A stretch of DNA of 64,000 bases from Faecalibacter rhinopitheci (GTDB lineage Bacteria; Bacteroidota; Bacteroidia; Flavobacteriales; Weeksellaceae), in assembly GCF_015234135.1 (NCBI RefSeq), contig NZ_JADGIK010000003.1:124001-188000 (forward strand), in the 5' to 3' direction. A model generated the notes under the pieces. It saw only the letters and a program-made list of their open reading frames with translations, was not told where the DNA came from and made no database searches. The translations under genes and the position numbers were made by a program. Below, in pieces: positions 1 to 9,460 of this stretch; position 1 is the first letter of the stretch, and every line of letters begins with the position of its first letter.

Positions 1-296
1 TCGAAGAGAATGGTTTCTCGAAATGTGGAATTGAAAAAGCATATGAAGATGGTAAAATTGATTATAAGAAACCAATTTCTTGCCATTTATACCCAGTTCG
101 TATTAAGGAATATTCAAATTTTACTGCTGTTAATTATGATGTTTGGGATATTTGCTCAGATGCTTGTACATTAGGAAAAGAATTAAAGGTGAATGTTGCC
201 ACATTTGCTAAAGATTCTTTAGTAAGAAAGTTTGGAGAAGAATGGTACGAAGAACTTATGGAAGTTCAAAAAGAAGTAAACAACCAAAAAAAGTAA
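1..296 (+). CDS. DUF3109-family protein, C-terminal part
   Basis: The window opens inside this gene; 97 residues from base 3 to a TAA at 294-296 are visible. The fragment contains a CHLYPVRI motif and further cysteines (DICSDAC), the pattern of the cysteine-rich DUF3109 family common in Bacteroidota. Function is unknown; the cysteines suggest metal or Fe-S binding, which is inference. The next gene starts only 4 bases after the stop, so the two are probably co-transcribed. The 5' end and start codon are outside the window. Confidence 0.7.
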   Translation, partial: EENGFSKCGIEKAYEDGKIDYKKPISCHLYPVRIKEYSNFTAVNYDVWDICSDACTLGKELKVNVATFAKDSLVRKFGEEWYEELMEVQKEVNNQKK

Positions 297-300
297 ATTT

Positions 301-1962
301 ATGTCAATAACAAGAGCTAGAAGATCCACAGATGCGATCGAAAGATTATATATTTCAATGCGCCACTTGTTTCATAGAGGCGTTTATCGTATTTCAGGGG
401 GTCCTGGCAAAATATTAAGAAATCTATTATTTGAATTAGAACCAGAGATTTATGGTTCTATGACAGATCCAAATAAGGTTGAATTAAGTGGTTTAATGTA
501 CGTGTTAGACCGATTACCAGAAGGAATCGTTGAAACACCATTCATTTCTTTTACAGCAGATGAAGGGTATGATCGTTCTATATTCACGCCAATTATTCCT
601 GCGAAAAGACGTCGTTTTTGTTACAGAATTGATGATGACCAAATGAACATTGAAATTTCTAGAGGTCGTTCAGAAATCTATGATATTTTAACACACTTAA
701 CGTTCTTATTCAACGAAGCAGATAAAATCAGAAACCGTGCATTTGATAATCAAACTTTAGCAAAAAATAGAGTTTGGGAAATTATTGAGGATATTGTTTT
801 ATCTAAAAAAGAATTATCTCGCAAAGATCGTGAAGTTGCAATCATGCATTTATCAACAATCTTAGGAAGAACATTCGAAGAAACGCAAGCAATGCACGCT
901 TACTTTAGTACTACGGATAATCCAGATAAGTTTTTCTCAACGATCTATTGGATGGGAACAACAAGCCAGGCAGATAGAATTGGGATTAAGAAACGTGAAG
1001 TTACATTTACATCAACTTTAAGAGAATCTATTGGTCACCATGTAATTGGAGAAAAATGGGCCAATGAGATTAAACGTAATTTATTAGCTAATAATTTACA
1101 AGAAAAAAATATTCATATCGTTAGTGCTAATATGCACTCAGTTTCTAATATGTTGTATGCACACGATGCATTAAAACGTAAATACAAGGAAGAATCTGTA
1201 GAAATATATGAAGATCTAAGTGCTGCTAACAATAAATTAATGCGCGATCAGTTACATGAATATGTACAACAGAAAGGATTAATTTATATCAAAGATAAAT
1301 CAGGAACTAACATTGATATTCAGATCATTGATTTATCAAAAATAGATCTTAAAAACACCGCTTTTTCTCATGCAAAAGCAAAAGATAATGAAGTTATTAT
1401 CGTAATGGATTACGCATTTGGAGAACAAGCTTTTGAAGCGATGGATGAGTTATTAAAACCATATAAATCACCAGAAGCTACTTTTAAAATGAATGTAAAA
1501 TCTGTGTCAATCATGGGGAAAGCAGGAATTTTAGAAGGAGTAAAAGGAGATATTATGATTGCTACATCGCATGTTTTTGAAGGAACTACGGATAATTATT
1601 TCTTTGATAATGAATTATCTTCTGAAGATTTCAAAGATTGTGGATTAGGAGTTTACGAAGGTCCAATGATTTCAGTTTTAGGAACTTCTTTACAAAATAA
1701 AGATATTTTAGAATACTTTAAAAACTCATCTTTCCAAGCAATCGGTTTAGAAATGGAAGGTGCGCATTATCATAAAGCGATACAAGTAGCCTCTAAGATT
1801 CGTCACCATATCGATAAAGATGTAAAAGTAATGTATGCGTACTATGCATCAGATAATCCTTTAGAAACAGGAAGTACATTAGCATCAGGAGGTTTAGGAC
1901 TTACAGGAGTTAAACCAACTTATTTAATTACGCAAAAGATTTTAGAAAAAATCATTCAATAA
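301..1962 (+). CDS. DUF6909-like conserved protein with phosphorylase-like C-terminus
   Basis: A 553-residue soluble protein without signal peptide or membrane segment. I recognise it as a conserved Flavobacteriia protein, probably the DUF6909 family. The N-terminal half is rich in charged helices (many RR/KR and E residues). The C-terminal part carries a GKAGIL...GD stretch near residue 405 and a GLEMEGA motif near residues 482-488; both resemble the purine nucleoside phosphorylase / MTA-SAH nucleosidase fold, where the EMEG glutamate binds ribose. That link is inference from motif shape. It sits 4 bases after the DUF3109 gene and 3 bases before an oxidoreductase, indicating an operon. No experimental function is known to me. 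Confidence 0.7.
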   Translation: MSITRARRSTDAIERLYISMRHLFHRGVYRISGGPGKILRNLLFELEPEIYGSMTDPNKVELSGLMYVLDRLPEGIVETPFISFTADEGYDRSIFTPIIPAKRRRFCYRIDDDQMNIEISRGRSEIYDILTHLTFLFNEADKIRNRAFDNQTLAKNRVWEIIEDIVLSKKELSRKDREVAIMHLSTILGRTFEETQAMHAYFSTTDNPDKFFSTIYWMGTTSQADRIGIKKREVTFTSTLRESIGHHVIGEKWANEIKRNLLANNLQEKNIHIVSANMHSVSNMLYAHDALKRKYKEESVEIYEDLSAANNKLMRDQLHEYVQQKGLIYIKDKSGTNIDIQIIDLSKIDLKNTAFSHAKAKDNEVIIVMDYAFGEQAFEAMDELLKPYKSPEATFKMNVKSVSIMGKAGILEGVKGDIMIATSHVFEGTTDNYFFDNELSSEDFKDCGLGVYEGPMISVLGTSLQNKDILEYFKNSSFQAIGLEMEGAHYHKAIQVASKIRHHIDKDVKVMYAYYASDNPLETGSTLASGGLGLTGVKPTYLITQKILEKIIQ

Positions 1963-1965
1963 AAT

Positions 1966-2967
1966 ATGAAAAATTTTTCCATCCTTGGATATGGGCATAT
2001 AGGTAAAGTTCATGAACAAGCAATATTAGCATCAGATAATGCCAATTTAATTTCAATTATTGATTTTGAATTACCTTCTGGATTAGGTGTAAAAACTTAT
2101 TCTACTTTAGAAATTTTCTTACAAGAAGATAAAGAGACTGATGTAGTGGTTATTGCTACACCAAATGGATTGCACCGAGAACATGCAATTAGATGTCTAA
2201 AAGGAGGGAAAAATGTTTTTATAGAAAAACCGCTTGCATTAAATATTGAAGATGCAAAGGAAATCCTTGCTGTTGCAGCGGAGAAAAAATTGCGTGTTTT
2301 CTCTTCTATGCAATTGCGTTTTTCGCCAGTAATACAATATGTAAAAAAACTTTTGGAAAATAACGCCTTAGGTAAAATACATATGATTAACGTGCAATGC
2401 TATTGGAACCGTAATAAAAACTATTACAAACTAAGAGAATGGCATGGCTCAGAAGATATGGACGGAGGAGTTTTATTTACTCAATTTTCTCATTTCGTTG
2501 ATATTCTTAATTTTTGGTTTGAAAAAGTTGATTGTATTGGAGCAAAAAGTTATAATTTTTCTCATACTAATGTGACTGAGTTTGATGATAGTGGATATGT
2601 AGATTTTACTGCAAACGAAGCTGTAGGTCATATGACATATACAACTTCAGTTTTTAATAAAAATTTTGAATCTGATATTGTTATCATTGCAGAAAAAGGA
2701 ACGATTAAAGTTGGAGATCAATATCTTAACCAGATGATTTATAGTGATCTTAAAAATGTTTGTTGTTCAAAGAATGTTTCTACTGATCAAAAAAACTTTC
2801 ACCCTAATGCAATTTACGAAGTTGCAGATGCTTTAATGCGAAATAATGAGAGTATTTTAGATGGTATACATGCTATTAATTTAGTTAAATTTATAGATGA
2901 TGCGAACAATTTTTCAAAAAGTAATAAAATTATAACCAATAAAGAATATGAGGTTTCACACGCGTAA
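1966..2967 (+). CDS. Gfo/Idh/MocA-family oxidoreductase
   Basis: A 333-residue NAD(P)-dependent sugar-type dehydrogenase. The N-terminus has a Rossmann GYGHIG nucleotide-binding motif at residues 8-13, followed by the family-typical EKP motif near residues 86-88 (catalytic lysine region) and the C-terminal alpha/beta substrate domain. The sequence is closest in feel to WlbA-like UDP-GlcNAc 3-dehydrogenases of surface polysaccharide synthesis (QLRFSPVI and WHG stretches), but the substrate cannot be fixed from sequence. It starts 3 bases after the preceding gene, and its last 20 bases overlap the start of the following thioesterase, so translation is likely coupled. Confidence 0.85.
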   Translation: MKNFSILGYGHIGKVHEQAILASDNANLISIIDFELPSGLGVKTYSTLEIFLQEDKETDVVVIATPNGLHREHAIRCLKGGKNVFIEKPLALNIEDAKEILAVAAEKKLRVFSSMQLRFSPVIQYVKKLLENNALGKIHMINVQCYWNRNKNYYKLREWHGSEDMDGGVLFTQFSHFVDILNFWFEKVDCIGAKSYNFSHTNVTEFDDSGYVDFTANEAVGHMTYTTSVFNKNFESDIVIIAEKGTIKVGDQYLNQMIYSDLKNVCCSKNVSTDQKNFHPNAIYEVADALMRNNESILDGIHAINLVKFIDDANNFSKSNKIITNKEYEVSHA

Positions 2968-3346
2968 ATGGGTAAAACCAGAAGATTTAAATCCAAATCG
3001 TTCACTTTTTGGAGGCAAGTTATTAGCTTGGATTGATGAAGAAGCTGCTCTTTACAGTGTAGTACAACTTGAAAATCCGCATGTTGTAACAAAATTTATG
3101 TCTGAAATAAATTTTATGGCTTCTGCAAAACAAGGCGATATTGTAGAGATTGGTATAGATGTCGTAAAGTTTGGTAACACATCCTTAATCCTTCGATGTG
3201 AGGTACGTAATATGATGACTCATGAAAAAATTATCACTGTAGATAATATTACAATGGTAAATTTAGATGAGGAAGGTAAGCCCAAACCTCATGGTAAAAA
3301 GAAAATAGAATTTGTGAAAGATCGTTTAGCAATTCTAAATAAATAA
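2948..3346 (+). CDS. Acyl-CoA thioesterase, hotdog fold
   Basis: A 132-residue single-hotdog protein. The N-terminal LFGGKLLAWIDEEAA stretch (about residues 20-34) is the conserved helix-start motif of YciA/BFIT-type acyl-CoA thioesterases, which hydrolyse acyl-CoA to free acid and CoA in the cytosol. The ATG lies inside the end of the oxidoreductase gene (20-base overlap, different frame); no better downstream start exists because the hotdog motif begins soon after. It is the last gene of the run that starts upstream of the window and is followed at once by a strong terminator. The substrate chain length is unknown. It is one of three hotdog thioesterases in the window. Confidence 0.85.
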   Translation: MRFHTRKWVKPEDLNPNRSLFGGKLLAWIDEEAALYSVVQLENPHVVTKFMSEINFMASAKQGDIVEIGIDVVKFGNTSLILRCEVRNMMTHEKIITVDNITMVNLDEEGKPKPHGKKKIEFVKDRLAILNK

Positions 3347-3348
3347 AA

Positions 3349-3380
3349 TAAAAGCCACTTACTAGTAAGTGGCTTTTTTT
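3349..3380. terminator. Bidirectional intrinsic terminator
   Basis: A GC-containing stem (AAAAGCCACTTAC pairing with GTAAGTGGCTTTT) flanked by A-runs and T-runs, placed between two converging thioesterase genes. It can terminate transcription from both sides. Confidence 0.85.
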
Positions 3381-3382
3381 AT

Positions 3383-3901
3383 TTAATCCATAAAAAGAGC
3401 TTTTAACTCATGGGCTTCGCTCGGATTCATTCTATTAGCTAAGACTAAACTTAGTTGTTTTCTACGTAATGCTGCATTATAACGCTCAATTTCAACCTCT
3501 GTTTCTGCAACTAATTCCGGAACTTGTACAGGTTTATTATTTTCATCTAAAGCAACAAAAGTATATATTGCATCATTAGTTTTAATAAAATTTTCTGCAT
3601 CATAATCATAGATGTATACATCTACATATACCTCCATTGAAGTTTTGAATGCACGAGAAACTTTAGATTCTAATTTAACAGTGCTTCCCAATGGAATTGG
3701 TTGATTAAAAGAAACATGATTTACACTTGCTGTTACTACTTGTAAGCTCCCAGAATGCATTTTTGCAGAGATAGCAGATATTCTATCCATACGAGCTAAA
3801 AGCTCGCCTCCAAACATATTATTCAACTGATTGCTCTCATTAGGTAAAACTAAATTAGTCATTACTGCTAATGATTCTTTTGCTGTTTTTGATTTAGCCA
3901 T
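3383..3901 (-). CDS. Acyl-CoA thioesterase, hotdog fold
   Basis: A 172-residue cytosolic hotdog protein with NNMFGGELLARMDRISA (around residues 27-43), the conserved thioesterase motif, and the VSFNQPI beta strand typical of the family. The C-terminal 30 residues form a basic helical tail beyond the fold. It faces the previous thioesterase tail to tail across a shared terminator but is not a close duplicate of it. The start ATG at 3901 follows an A-rich leader that contains a 27-base near-palindrome (3909-3935). Substrate is unknown. Confidence 0.85.
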   Translation of the reverse strand: MAKSKTAKESLAVMTNLVLPNESNQLNNMFGGELLARMDRISAISAKMHSGSLQVVTASVNHVSFNQPIPLGSTVKLESKVSRAFKTSMEVYVDVYIYDYDAENFIKTNDAIYTFVALDENNKPVQVPELVAETEVEIERYNAALRRKQLSLVLANRMNPSEAHELKALFMD

Positions 3902-3908
3902 AAAAAAA

Positions 3909-3935
3909 CCTTTGTATTCTAATTAGATACAAAGG
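3909..3935. promoter_or_regulatory. 27-bp near-perfect palindrome upstream of thioesterase
   Basis: CCTTTGTAT pairs with ATACAAAGG around a centre that is itself self-complementary (CTAATTAG) apart from one extra T. It lies 8 bases before the start codon of the minus-strand thioesterase gene, so it could be an operator or a 5'-leader hairpin. No protein is known for it. Confidence 0.4.
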
Positions 3936-3966
3936 TCTTGAAAATTATTGATTAAATATAATATGC

Positions 3967-5151
3967 TTATTTATGCTCTCTAATCCAAGCGTCAGGATGC
4001 TTAGAATGTAATTGATTTAAAAATGTCGAAGCTTTATCCATTGTATCAAAACTATCAAAATTTACATAATAAAAACGTCCTTTTACATATACAACACTAG
4101 CATTTTTATGCCCTTCGTTTTCTAATGAACGAAGCATTCTTGCAGCATCATCCGCTCTCCTTAACGAAGCAGCAATAACCTGAAATTTCTTAGGATTTGT
4201 ATCCGTTTTTACAACTTCATCTACTTTTTTATCGCTATTATTAATACTATTTTTATCCTCTTTTTTTGGAGAGTTTGCTGCAACTTCTTTTGTATCATTT
4301 GTAGAATTACGAATAATTGCTTTTACCTCTTTTTCTGTATCATTTAATTGCTTTTCCTCAACTACTGTAATTTCATATTTAGATACTATACTATTTCCAG
4401 CAGAGTCTATATGTTCTTGTGCGGGCAAGGAAATCGATGTTCCTGTTTGTACATATTCTAAAGGATCTACAATTGTTGTGGGTAAATTATGAATAACATC
4501 TTTTAATGTATCAGCTTTATTTATCTGATTAGAGTTTAAAAGATTAGGTGCAGCTTCTTTAATTGCAGGAATAACTATGCCACTCCATTGATGATCTACA
4601 AATTTTTGTACAGGTTGAGGTGTGTTAAAATAAAAGTAACCACCTACTATAATAGGAATAACGGAAGCTACAGCCAAGATAGATGACCAATTTTTCTTAG
4701 CTTCAGTAATATTTTTTTCTTCAGGTTCGATAGGTAAGATTAAATTAGGATGAATAGTAGTTAAACCAAATGCATCAGGAAGTAAGTTTAAAGTAGTATG
4801 AGGTTCAAATTTTAAATTTCCATCTTGATCCTTTTTTAAGAATCCAACTTTTTTTAAATGGATATTTTCACCATTCTCTATACGAGTTTTCCAATTGTTT
4901 ACATCATCTTCAAGAAGGAGAGAAGCTTCTTCTCTATCTATTGCTTCTCCAATTTCATAGGCTTGTTCAATAATACCATCATTTGTTGTTAATGCAGAAT
5001 TAAATGAAATGGCATGATGTGGAGGAGTGATTGAAGCATCTTCAGCATTAATAGTAGCACTCGTTGGATGCGAAATAAAGGCTCCAAATTTCGGTACGAT
5101 TACACAATCGTGCTGAAATAATAGTTGATCGATATATTTTTCTAACCTCAT
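3967..5151 (-). CDS. CCDC81-like HU / SPOR domain membrane protein
   Basis: A 394-residue protein. Residues 1-60 or so (LLFQHDCVIVPKFGAFI) match the CCDC81-like prokaryotic HU domain, with a second HU-like repeat to about residue 120. A transmembrane helix follows around residues 155-175, then a long polar linker with acidic and Lys/Asn-rich stretches, and a C-terminal SPOR-type domain (about 320-394, KFQVIAASLRR and YYVNFDSF), which binds denuded peptidoglycan glycan strands. The layout suggests a cytoplasmic domain tethered to the envelope with SPOR in the periplasm, possibly at the division site; that role is inferred from the domain. It diverges from dprA. Confidence 0.8.
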   Translation of the reverse strand: MRLEKYIDQLLFQHDCVIVPKFGAFISHPTSATINAEDASITPPHHAISFNSALTTNDGIIEQAYEIGEAIDREEASLLLEDDVNNWKTRIENGENIHLKKVGFLKKDQDGNLKFEPHTTLNLLPDAFGLTTIHPNLILPIEPEEKNITEAKKNWSSILAVASVIPIIVGGYFYFNTPQPVQKFVDHQWSGIVIPAIKEAAPNLLNSNQINKADTLKDVIHNLPTTIVDPLEYVQTGTSISLPAQEHIDSAGNSIVSKYEITVVEEKQLNDTEKEVKAIIRNSTNDTKEVAANSPKKEDKNSINNSDKKVDEVVKTDTNPKKFQVIAASLRRADDAARMLRSLENEGHKNASVVYVKGRFYYVNFDSFDTMDKASTFLNQLHSKHPDAWIREHK

Positions 5152-5236
5152 AACAACGAATTTAACATTTTTTTTTGATTAATAAAGATAATCAATTAAA
5201 AATGTGTACTTTATGATTAAATACTTAGTTTTAAAA

Positions 5237-6334
5237 ATGATTTCAGAGCAAAGATACATTTTAGCTTTGTCATTTATCAAAGGAATTGGCGATAGTCGTA
5301 TATTTTTTCTAATTAATTTTTTTGGAAGTGCGCAATGTGTTTGGGAAAAATCTAAACAAGATTTACAAGTCATTAAAGGAATTGGACCTAAGTCTATCCA
5401 AGATATTGGTAAAACAAAATTTTTAGATCTTGCAGATCAAGAAATTGAATTCTGTAAAAAATACAATATTGATATCTTAACAATTTTTGATGAAGATTAT
5501 CCATCATTATTAAAACAATGTCCAGACGCTCCTTTAGTTTTGTATAAAAAAGGAAATATTAATTTTGAGAAATCTAAGAAAATAGCTGTCGTAGGAACCA
5601 GAAAAATGACAAATTATGGTAAACTTTTTATTAATGAATTAATAGAGAGTTTACAAGATTTTGATATTACTATTGTAAGTGGCTTAGCATATGGATGTGA
5701 CATTTATTCTCACGCATTAGCCATAAAGTATAACGTGCCTACATGGGCTGTATTAGCACATCATCTTAATCATATCTATCCTACCCAGCATCGTTACTTA
5801 GCGGAGGATATGTTAGAAAATGGTGGGTGGATTTCTGAGCAACCCTCTTTTAAAAGTATTCAGCCAAAATATTTTATTCAACGTAATAGGATAATTGCAG
5901 GATTATCTGACGTAACCATTTTAGTTGAATCAGCTGCGCATGGAGGAAGTTTAGTAACTGCAAAGTTCGCTAATGATTATAATAGAGATGTATTTGCATT
6001 GCCAGGAAAAATGACTGATCAGTTTAGTATTGGATGTAATTATCTCATAAAAACACATCAGGCGTATTTGATAGAATCTTCAAAAGACTTGATTTATCAT
6101 TTGGATTTTATGAATAATCCAAAAAGGACGAATCAATTTGCAATGTTCATCGATTTAGATGTTGAGGAACAAAAAGTTTTTGATTATTTACAACAAAATG
6201 GAAAAACACATATAGATGCTTTAGCCATTAGTTTACAACTCCTCACTTATGAGCTAATGCCTATTTTATTAAACTTAGAACTAAAACAAGTGATCAAACC
6301 TTTACCAGGAAAATATTTTGATCTTTATAGCTAA
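5237..6334 (+). CDS. dprA: DNA-processing protein DprA
   Basis: Cytosolic protein that loads RecA on incoming single-stranded DNA during natural transformation. A helix-hairpin-helix-like N-terminus (ALSFIKGIG) is followed by the Rossmann-like DprA/Smf core: GTRKMTNYGK near residue 121, SGLAYGCDIYSHALA, QRNRIIAGLSD and HGGSLVTAKFA, then a C-terminal winged helix (EQKVFDYLQQNGKTHIDAL). The frame is open from a GTG at 5204 and an ATG at 5213, but the ATG at 5237 matches the usual DprA N-terminus (MISEQRYILALSFIKGIG), giving 365 residues. The reading frame is intact. Confidence 0.92.
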   Translation: MISEQRYILALSFIKGIGDSRIFFLINFFGSAQCVWEKSKQDLQVIKGIGPKSIQDIGKTKFLDLADQEIEFCKKYNIDILTIFDEDYPSLLKQCPDAPLVLYKKGNINFEKSKKIAVVGTRKMTNYGKLFINELIESLQDFDITIVSGLAYGCDIYSHALAIKYNVPTWAVLAHHLNHIYPTQHRYLAEDMLENGGWISEQPSFKSIQPKYFIQRNRIIAGLSDVTILVESAAHGGSLVTAKFANDYNRDVFALPGKMTDQFSIGCNYLIKTHQAYLIESSKDLIYHLDFMNNPKRTNQFAMFIDLDVEEQKVFDYLQQNGKTHIDALAISLQLLTYELMPILLNLELKQVIKPLPGKYFDLYS

Positions 6335-6388
6335 CATTACAATTTTTAAGATAAATCTGTGTTATAAATAACAGTATTTTTGTTGATT

Positions 6389-8710
6389 ATGAAGCAGTAC
6401 TTATTACTTATTATTTGTTTCCCATTTTTATCCTTATTTGCTCAGCAAAATAAAGGAAGATGGACGGATATGTTTTCTTATGCCAATGTAAAGTTTATCG
6501 AAGAAGTTCAAGATGTACTTTATTGCGCCACAGAAAATGGTATTTTTATTTATGATAATTCATCTACTGATAACGAATGGGTTAAATATAATAAGACAAA
6601 TATTCTAAGTAATGTTGGAATATCAGCTATGGATTATGAACCTTCTACAAATACACTTGTTGTAGGATATGAAAGTGGCGCAATCGATTTATTAGAAGCA
6701 GGTAAATCATCAATAGTGCTAGATATTCCTTGGAATAATTTTTCTGGCTCAAAAAGAGTTAATCATATTTCTATTTCAGGAGATATTGCAATTATTTCTG
6801 GCAACTTTGGAATTGCATCATTTAGTATTTCAGAAAAGGAATTTAAGGAGACAACTTTTTTTTATAAAAACTCTAATTATTTATCAGTTAACGAGGCTGC
6901 TATTTTTAATGGAAATATTTATGCAGCAACATCCGATGGAGTCTATACGTATCCTTTAGTTAATAATGTAAATTATCCGAATTTCTATGAATGGAAAATT
7001 CAACCTTCTACTCAAGGTCAAAATGTATTAAATTTAGAATTATTCAATAACGAGTTATATTATTCAACAAAAAATCAGTTGTATAAAATAAATGCAACAA
7101 ATCAAACTACTTCAATTTTAAATTTAGAAGAGATAATTGATTTAAAATCGAATAAAGATAAATTAGCTATTACTGATAAATCTGGAATTACTTTTATCGA
7201 CACGAATCAATCAACTTCAAAAAAAATTATAAAATATCAAGATTCTAATAGTCAGGGTAATATTCAAGAATATATAATGGAAATGAACACAGGTATTTAT
7301 TTTAATAATAAATATTATGGTGGGTCAATGAAATTTGGGTTAGTAGATTTTGATTTAGTAACTACTTATTATACTGAGCCTAAAGGATATTTACCGGATG
7401 GACCTTATAATAATTTATCGTACTCATTGGCTGTTAAAAATAATAAAGTTTGGATTGCGCCAGGAGGAATAGGTGATTTTAATCAACCATTAGAAAATAG
7501 TGATGGGTTTTATTATTTTGATAAATATATATGGAAACATTTTAAAAGTAATCAATTTGAAAATGCTAAAGATTTTGTAAAAATCGCGGTTGATCCCAAT
7601 GATGACAATCATTTTGTAGCTGTACCATATTTTGAAGCTACAAATTGGAATTACACACAAAAAATCGGTGTAATGGAAGTTAATTTGAAAGATAATTCAT
7701 ATAATTATAATCATATTATTTCGCCTCTAAAATGGAGATATAGGATAGCAAGTGCAGCGTTTGATGAATCGGGGAATTTATATTTAGGTAGTTCATTTCC
7801 TGAAATAAATGGAACAACAGTTTATAACTCAAATTATTATTATCAGCGAAAAGGGAATACATGGAAAAATATTTTATCTCAGAAAGGAAATCTATCAACG
7901 ACGCTATCACCAGATTTTAGTAATGATTATATTTGGTTTCCTAATGCGCGTAATGGAGGGGTTACAGTCTTAGATAAAGAAATGAATGAGATTATAACCT
8001 TAACACAATCAAATGCAAATCTATACGAAGATAACGTTATCTCATTAGCAGTTGATCAAAATAATTCTGTTTGGATTGGAACATTATTAGGGATTACAGT
8101 TTTGAATAATGCAGATGCATCCATAGCTTCTGGAAATTATAAGACAGAACCAATAGTTATTATTCAAGATGGGATTCCAGAAGCTTTGTTAACTTCTATT
8201 CGTATTAATGATATAAAAGTAGATAAAGCTAATCGTAAATGGATTGCTACTAATTCATCGGGAGTATATTATGTTTCAGATAATGGCGAGCAAACAATTC
8301 ATCATTTTACATCTAAAAATTCACCACTTCCATCAGATATTGTATATGATATTGAAATCGATGATAGTAATGGTAAAGTATATTTTGCTACAGATAAAGG
8401 AGTAGTTGTATTTAATGGAGACGTACAAGATGTTGGTACTAATTTTAATCAAGCTTTAGCTTATCCAAATCCAGTTCGACCAAGTTTTAAAGGTAATGTA
8501 ATCATCAAAAACCTTCCCAATCGTGCTTCAGTAAAAATTACAGATGTCGTAGGTAATTTGATTTATGAAACGAAAGCTAATGGAGGTATTGTAGAATGGA
8601 ATACAAGAAATAGTAAGGGTAAAGAAGTAGCATCAGGTGTATATTTAGTTTTAATGTCTAATGATGATGGAACAGAAACTAAAACCCTAAAAATAGCAGT
8701 TGTGAGATAA
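6389..8710 (+). CDS. porZ: Type IX secretion system protein PorZ-like
   Basis: A 773-residue secreted protein. It has a signal peptide (MKQYLLLIICFPFLSLFAQ), then repeated beta-propeller blades of the two-component-regulator-propeller type (VWIAPGG, VWIGTLLGITVL, KWIATNSSGVYY), and a C-terminal T9SS sorting domain from about residue 690 (YPNPVRP...ASGVYLVLM...KTLKIAVVR). PorZ is part of the cell-surface attachment complex with the sortase PorU and binds A-LPS. The order porZ-recO is a recurrent arrangement in Bacteroidota and supports the call. Two in-frame TTG codons lie just before the ATG at 6389; the ATG gives the cleaner signal peptide. Its stop codon overlaps the recO start by one base. 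Confidence 0.85.
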   Translation: MKQYLLLIICFPFLSLFAQQNKGRWTDMFSYANVKFIEEVQDVLYCATENGIFIYDNSSTDNEWVKYNKTNILSNVGISAMDYEPSTNTLVVGYESGAIDLLEAGKSSIVLDIPWNNFSGSKRVNHISISGDIAIISGNFGIASFSISEKEFKETTFFYKNSNYLSVNEAAIFNGNIYAATSDGVYTYPLVNNVNYPNFYEWKIQPSTQGQNVLNLELFNNELYYSTKNQLYKINATNQTTSILNLEEIIDLKSNKDKLAITDKSGITFIDTNQSTSKKIIKYQDSNSQGNIQEYIMEMNTGIYFNNKYYGGSMKFGLVDFDLVTTYYTEPKGYLPDGPYNNLSYSLAVKNNKVWIAPGGIGDFNQPLENSDGFYYFDKYIWKHFKSNQFENAKDFVKIAVDPNDDNHFVAVPYFEATNWNYTQKIGVMEVNLKDNSYNYNHIISPLKWRYRIASAAFDESGNLYLGSSFPEINGTTVYNSNYYYQRKGNTWKNILSQKGNLSTTLSPDFSNDYIWFPNARNGGVTVLDKEMNEIITLTQSNANLYEDNVISLAVDQNNSVWIGTLLGITVLNNADASIASGNYKTEPIVIIQDGIPEALLTSIRINDIKVDKANRKWIATNSSGVYYVSDNGEQTIHHFTSKNSPLPSDIVYDIEIDDSNGKVYFATDKGVVVFNGDVQDVGTNFNQALAYPNPVRPSFKGNVIIKNLPNRASVKITDVVGNLIYETKANGGIVEWNTRNSKGKEVASGVYLVLMSNDDGTETKTLKIAVVR

Positions 8711-9432
8711 TGAAAATGATAGAAACTAAAGCAATTGTTTTATCAACTTTAAAATATGGAGATACAAGCTTAATTGTTCGTTGTTATACCGAACAATTAG
8801 GCTTGAAGTCTTTTATAGCAAAAGGTGTATTCTCTAAAAAGAAAAGAAGTACATCGATTTATTTTCCATTAAACGAAATTGATATTGCGTATACACCTAA
8901 AAATAACGATCAACAATTAGTCTTTTTAAAGTCAGCACAAACAGCTTATTATTACGAATCCTTGCATTTTCATCCAGTAAAATCAGCCATTGTTTTCTTT
9001 TTGGCGGAATTATTAAACTTAATTCTTAAAGCGGAAGAACATAACTCGGATTTATACCAGTTCATTAAACAAAGTTTGATTTTGTTTGATGATAAGAAAG
9101 ACGATTTTGCAGATTTTCATTTAGTTTTCTTGATGAATCTAACACACTTCTTAGGATTCTATCCAAATAATGAAAATGAAAAAGCCCTGTTATTTGATTT
9201 AGAAAATGGATTCTTTTCTGAAATCAATTCATCGATTAATATGTTAAATCCAATTGAAACACAATTATTCAAAAAATTATTGAATACACATTTCGATTTA
9301 ACGACGAAAAATCATTTCAATCAACAGCAACGTGGTTTGCTATTGGAAATCTTGGTGAAGTATTATCAAATCCATACCAACAATTTTAAGAAGCCGAATT
9401 CATTACAAGTCTTACACGAATTGTTTAGCTAG
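8710..9432 (+). CDS. recO: DNA repair protein RecO
   Basis: A 240-residue protein with the N-terminal OB-fold signature of RecO (IETKAIVLSTLKYGDTSLIVRCYTE) and the helical C-terminal domain. RecO works with RecR to load RecA on SSB-coated DNA in the RecF pathway. The zinc-binding cysteines of some RecO proteins are not evident, as in many Bacteroidota. The start ATG shares its first A with the TAA of porZ, indicating translational coupling. Confidence 0.9.
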   Translation: MKMIETKAIVLSTLKYGDTSLIVRCYTEQLGLKSFIAKGVFSKKKRSTSIYFPLNEIDIAYTPKNNDQQLVFLKSAQTAYYYESLHFHPVKSAIVFFLAELLNLILKAEEHNSDLYQFIKQSLILFDDKKDDFADFHLVFLMNLTHFLGFYPNNENEKALLFDLENGFFSEINSSINMLNPIETQLFKKLLNTHFDLTTKNHFNQQQRGLLLEILVKYYQIHTNNFKKPNSLQVLHELFS

Positions 9433-9460
9433 GAATATATTTCTAACAATACTTTAAAAC

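Noticed and set aside
2814-3092. Minus-strand open frame opposite the oxidoreductase/thioesterase overlap
   Set aside because: Both plus-strand genes have clear family motifs; the antisense frame is a shadow.
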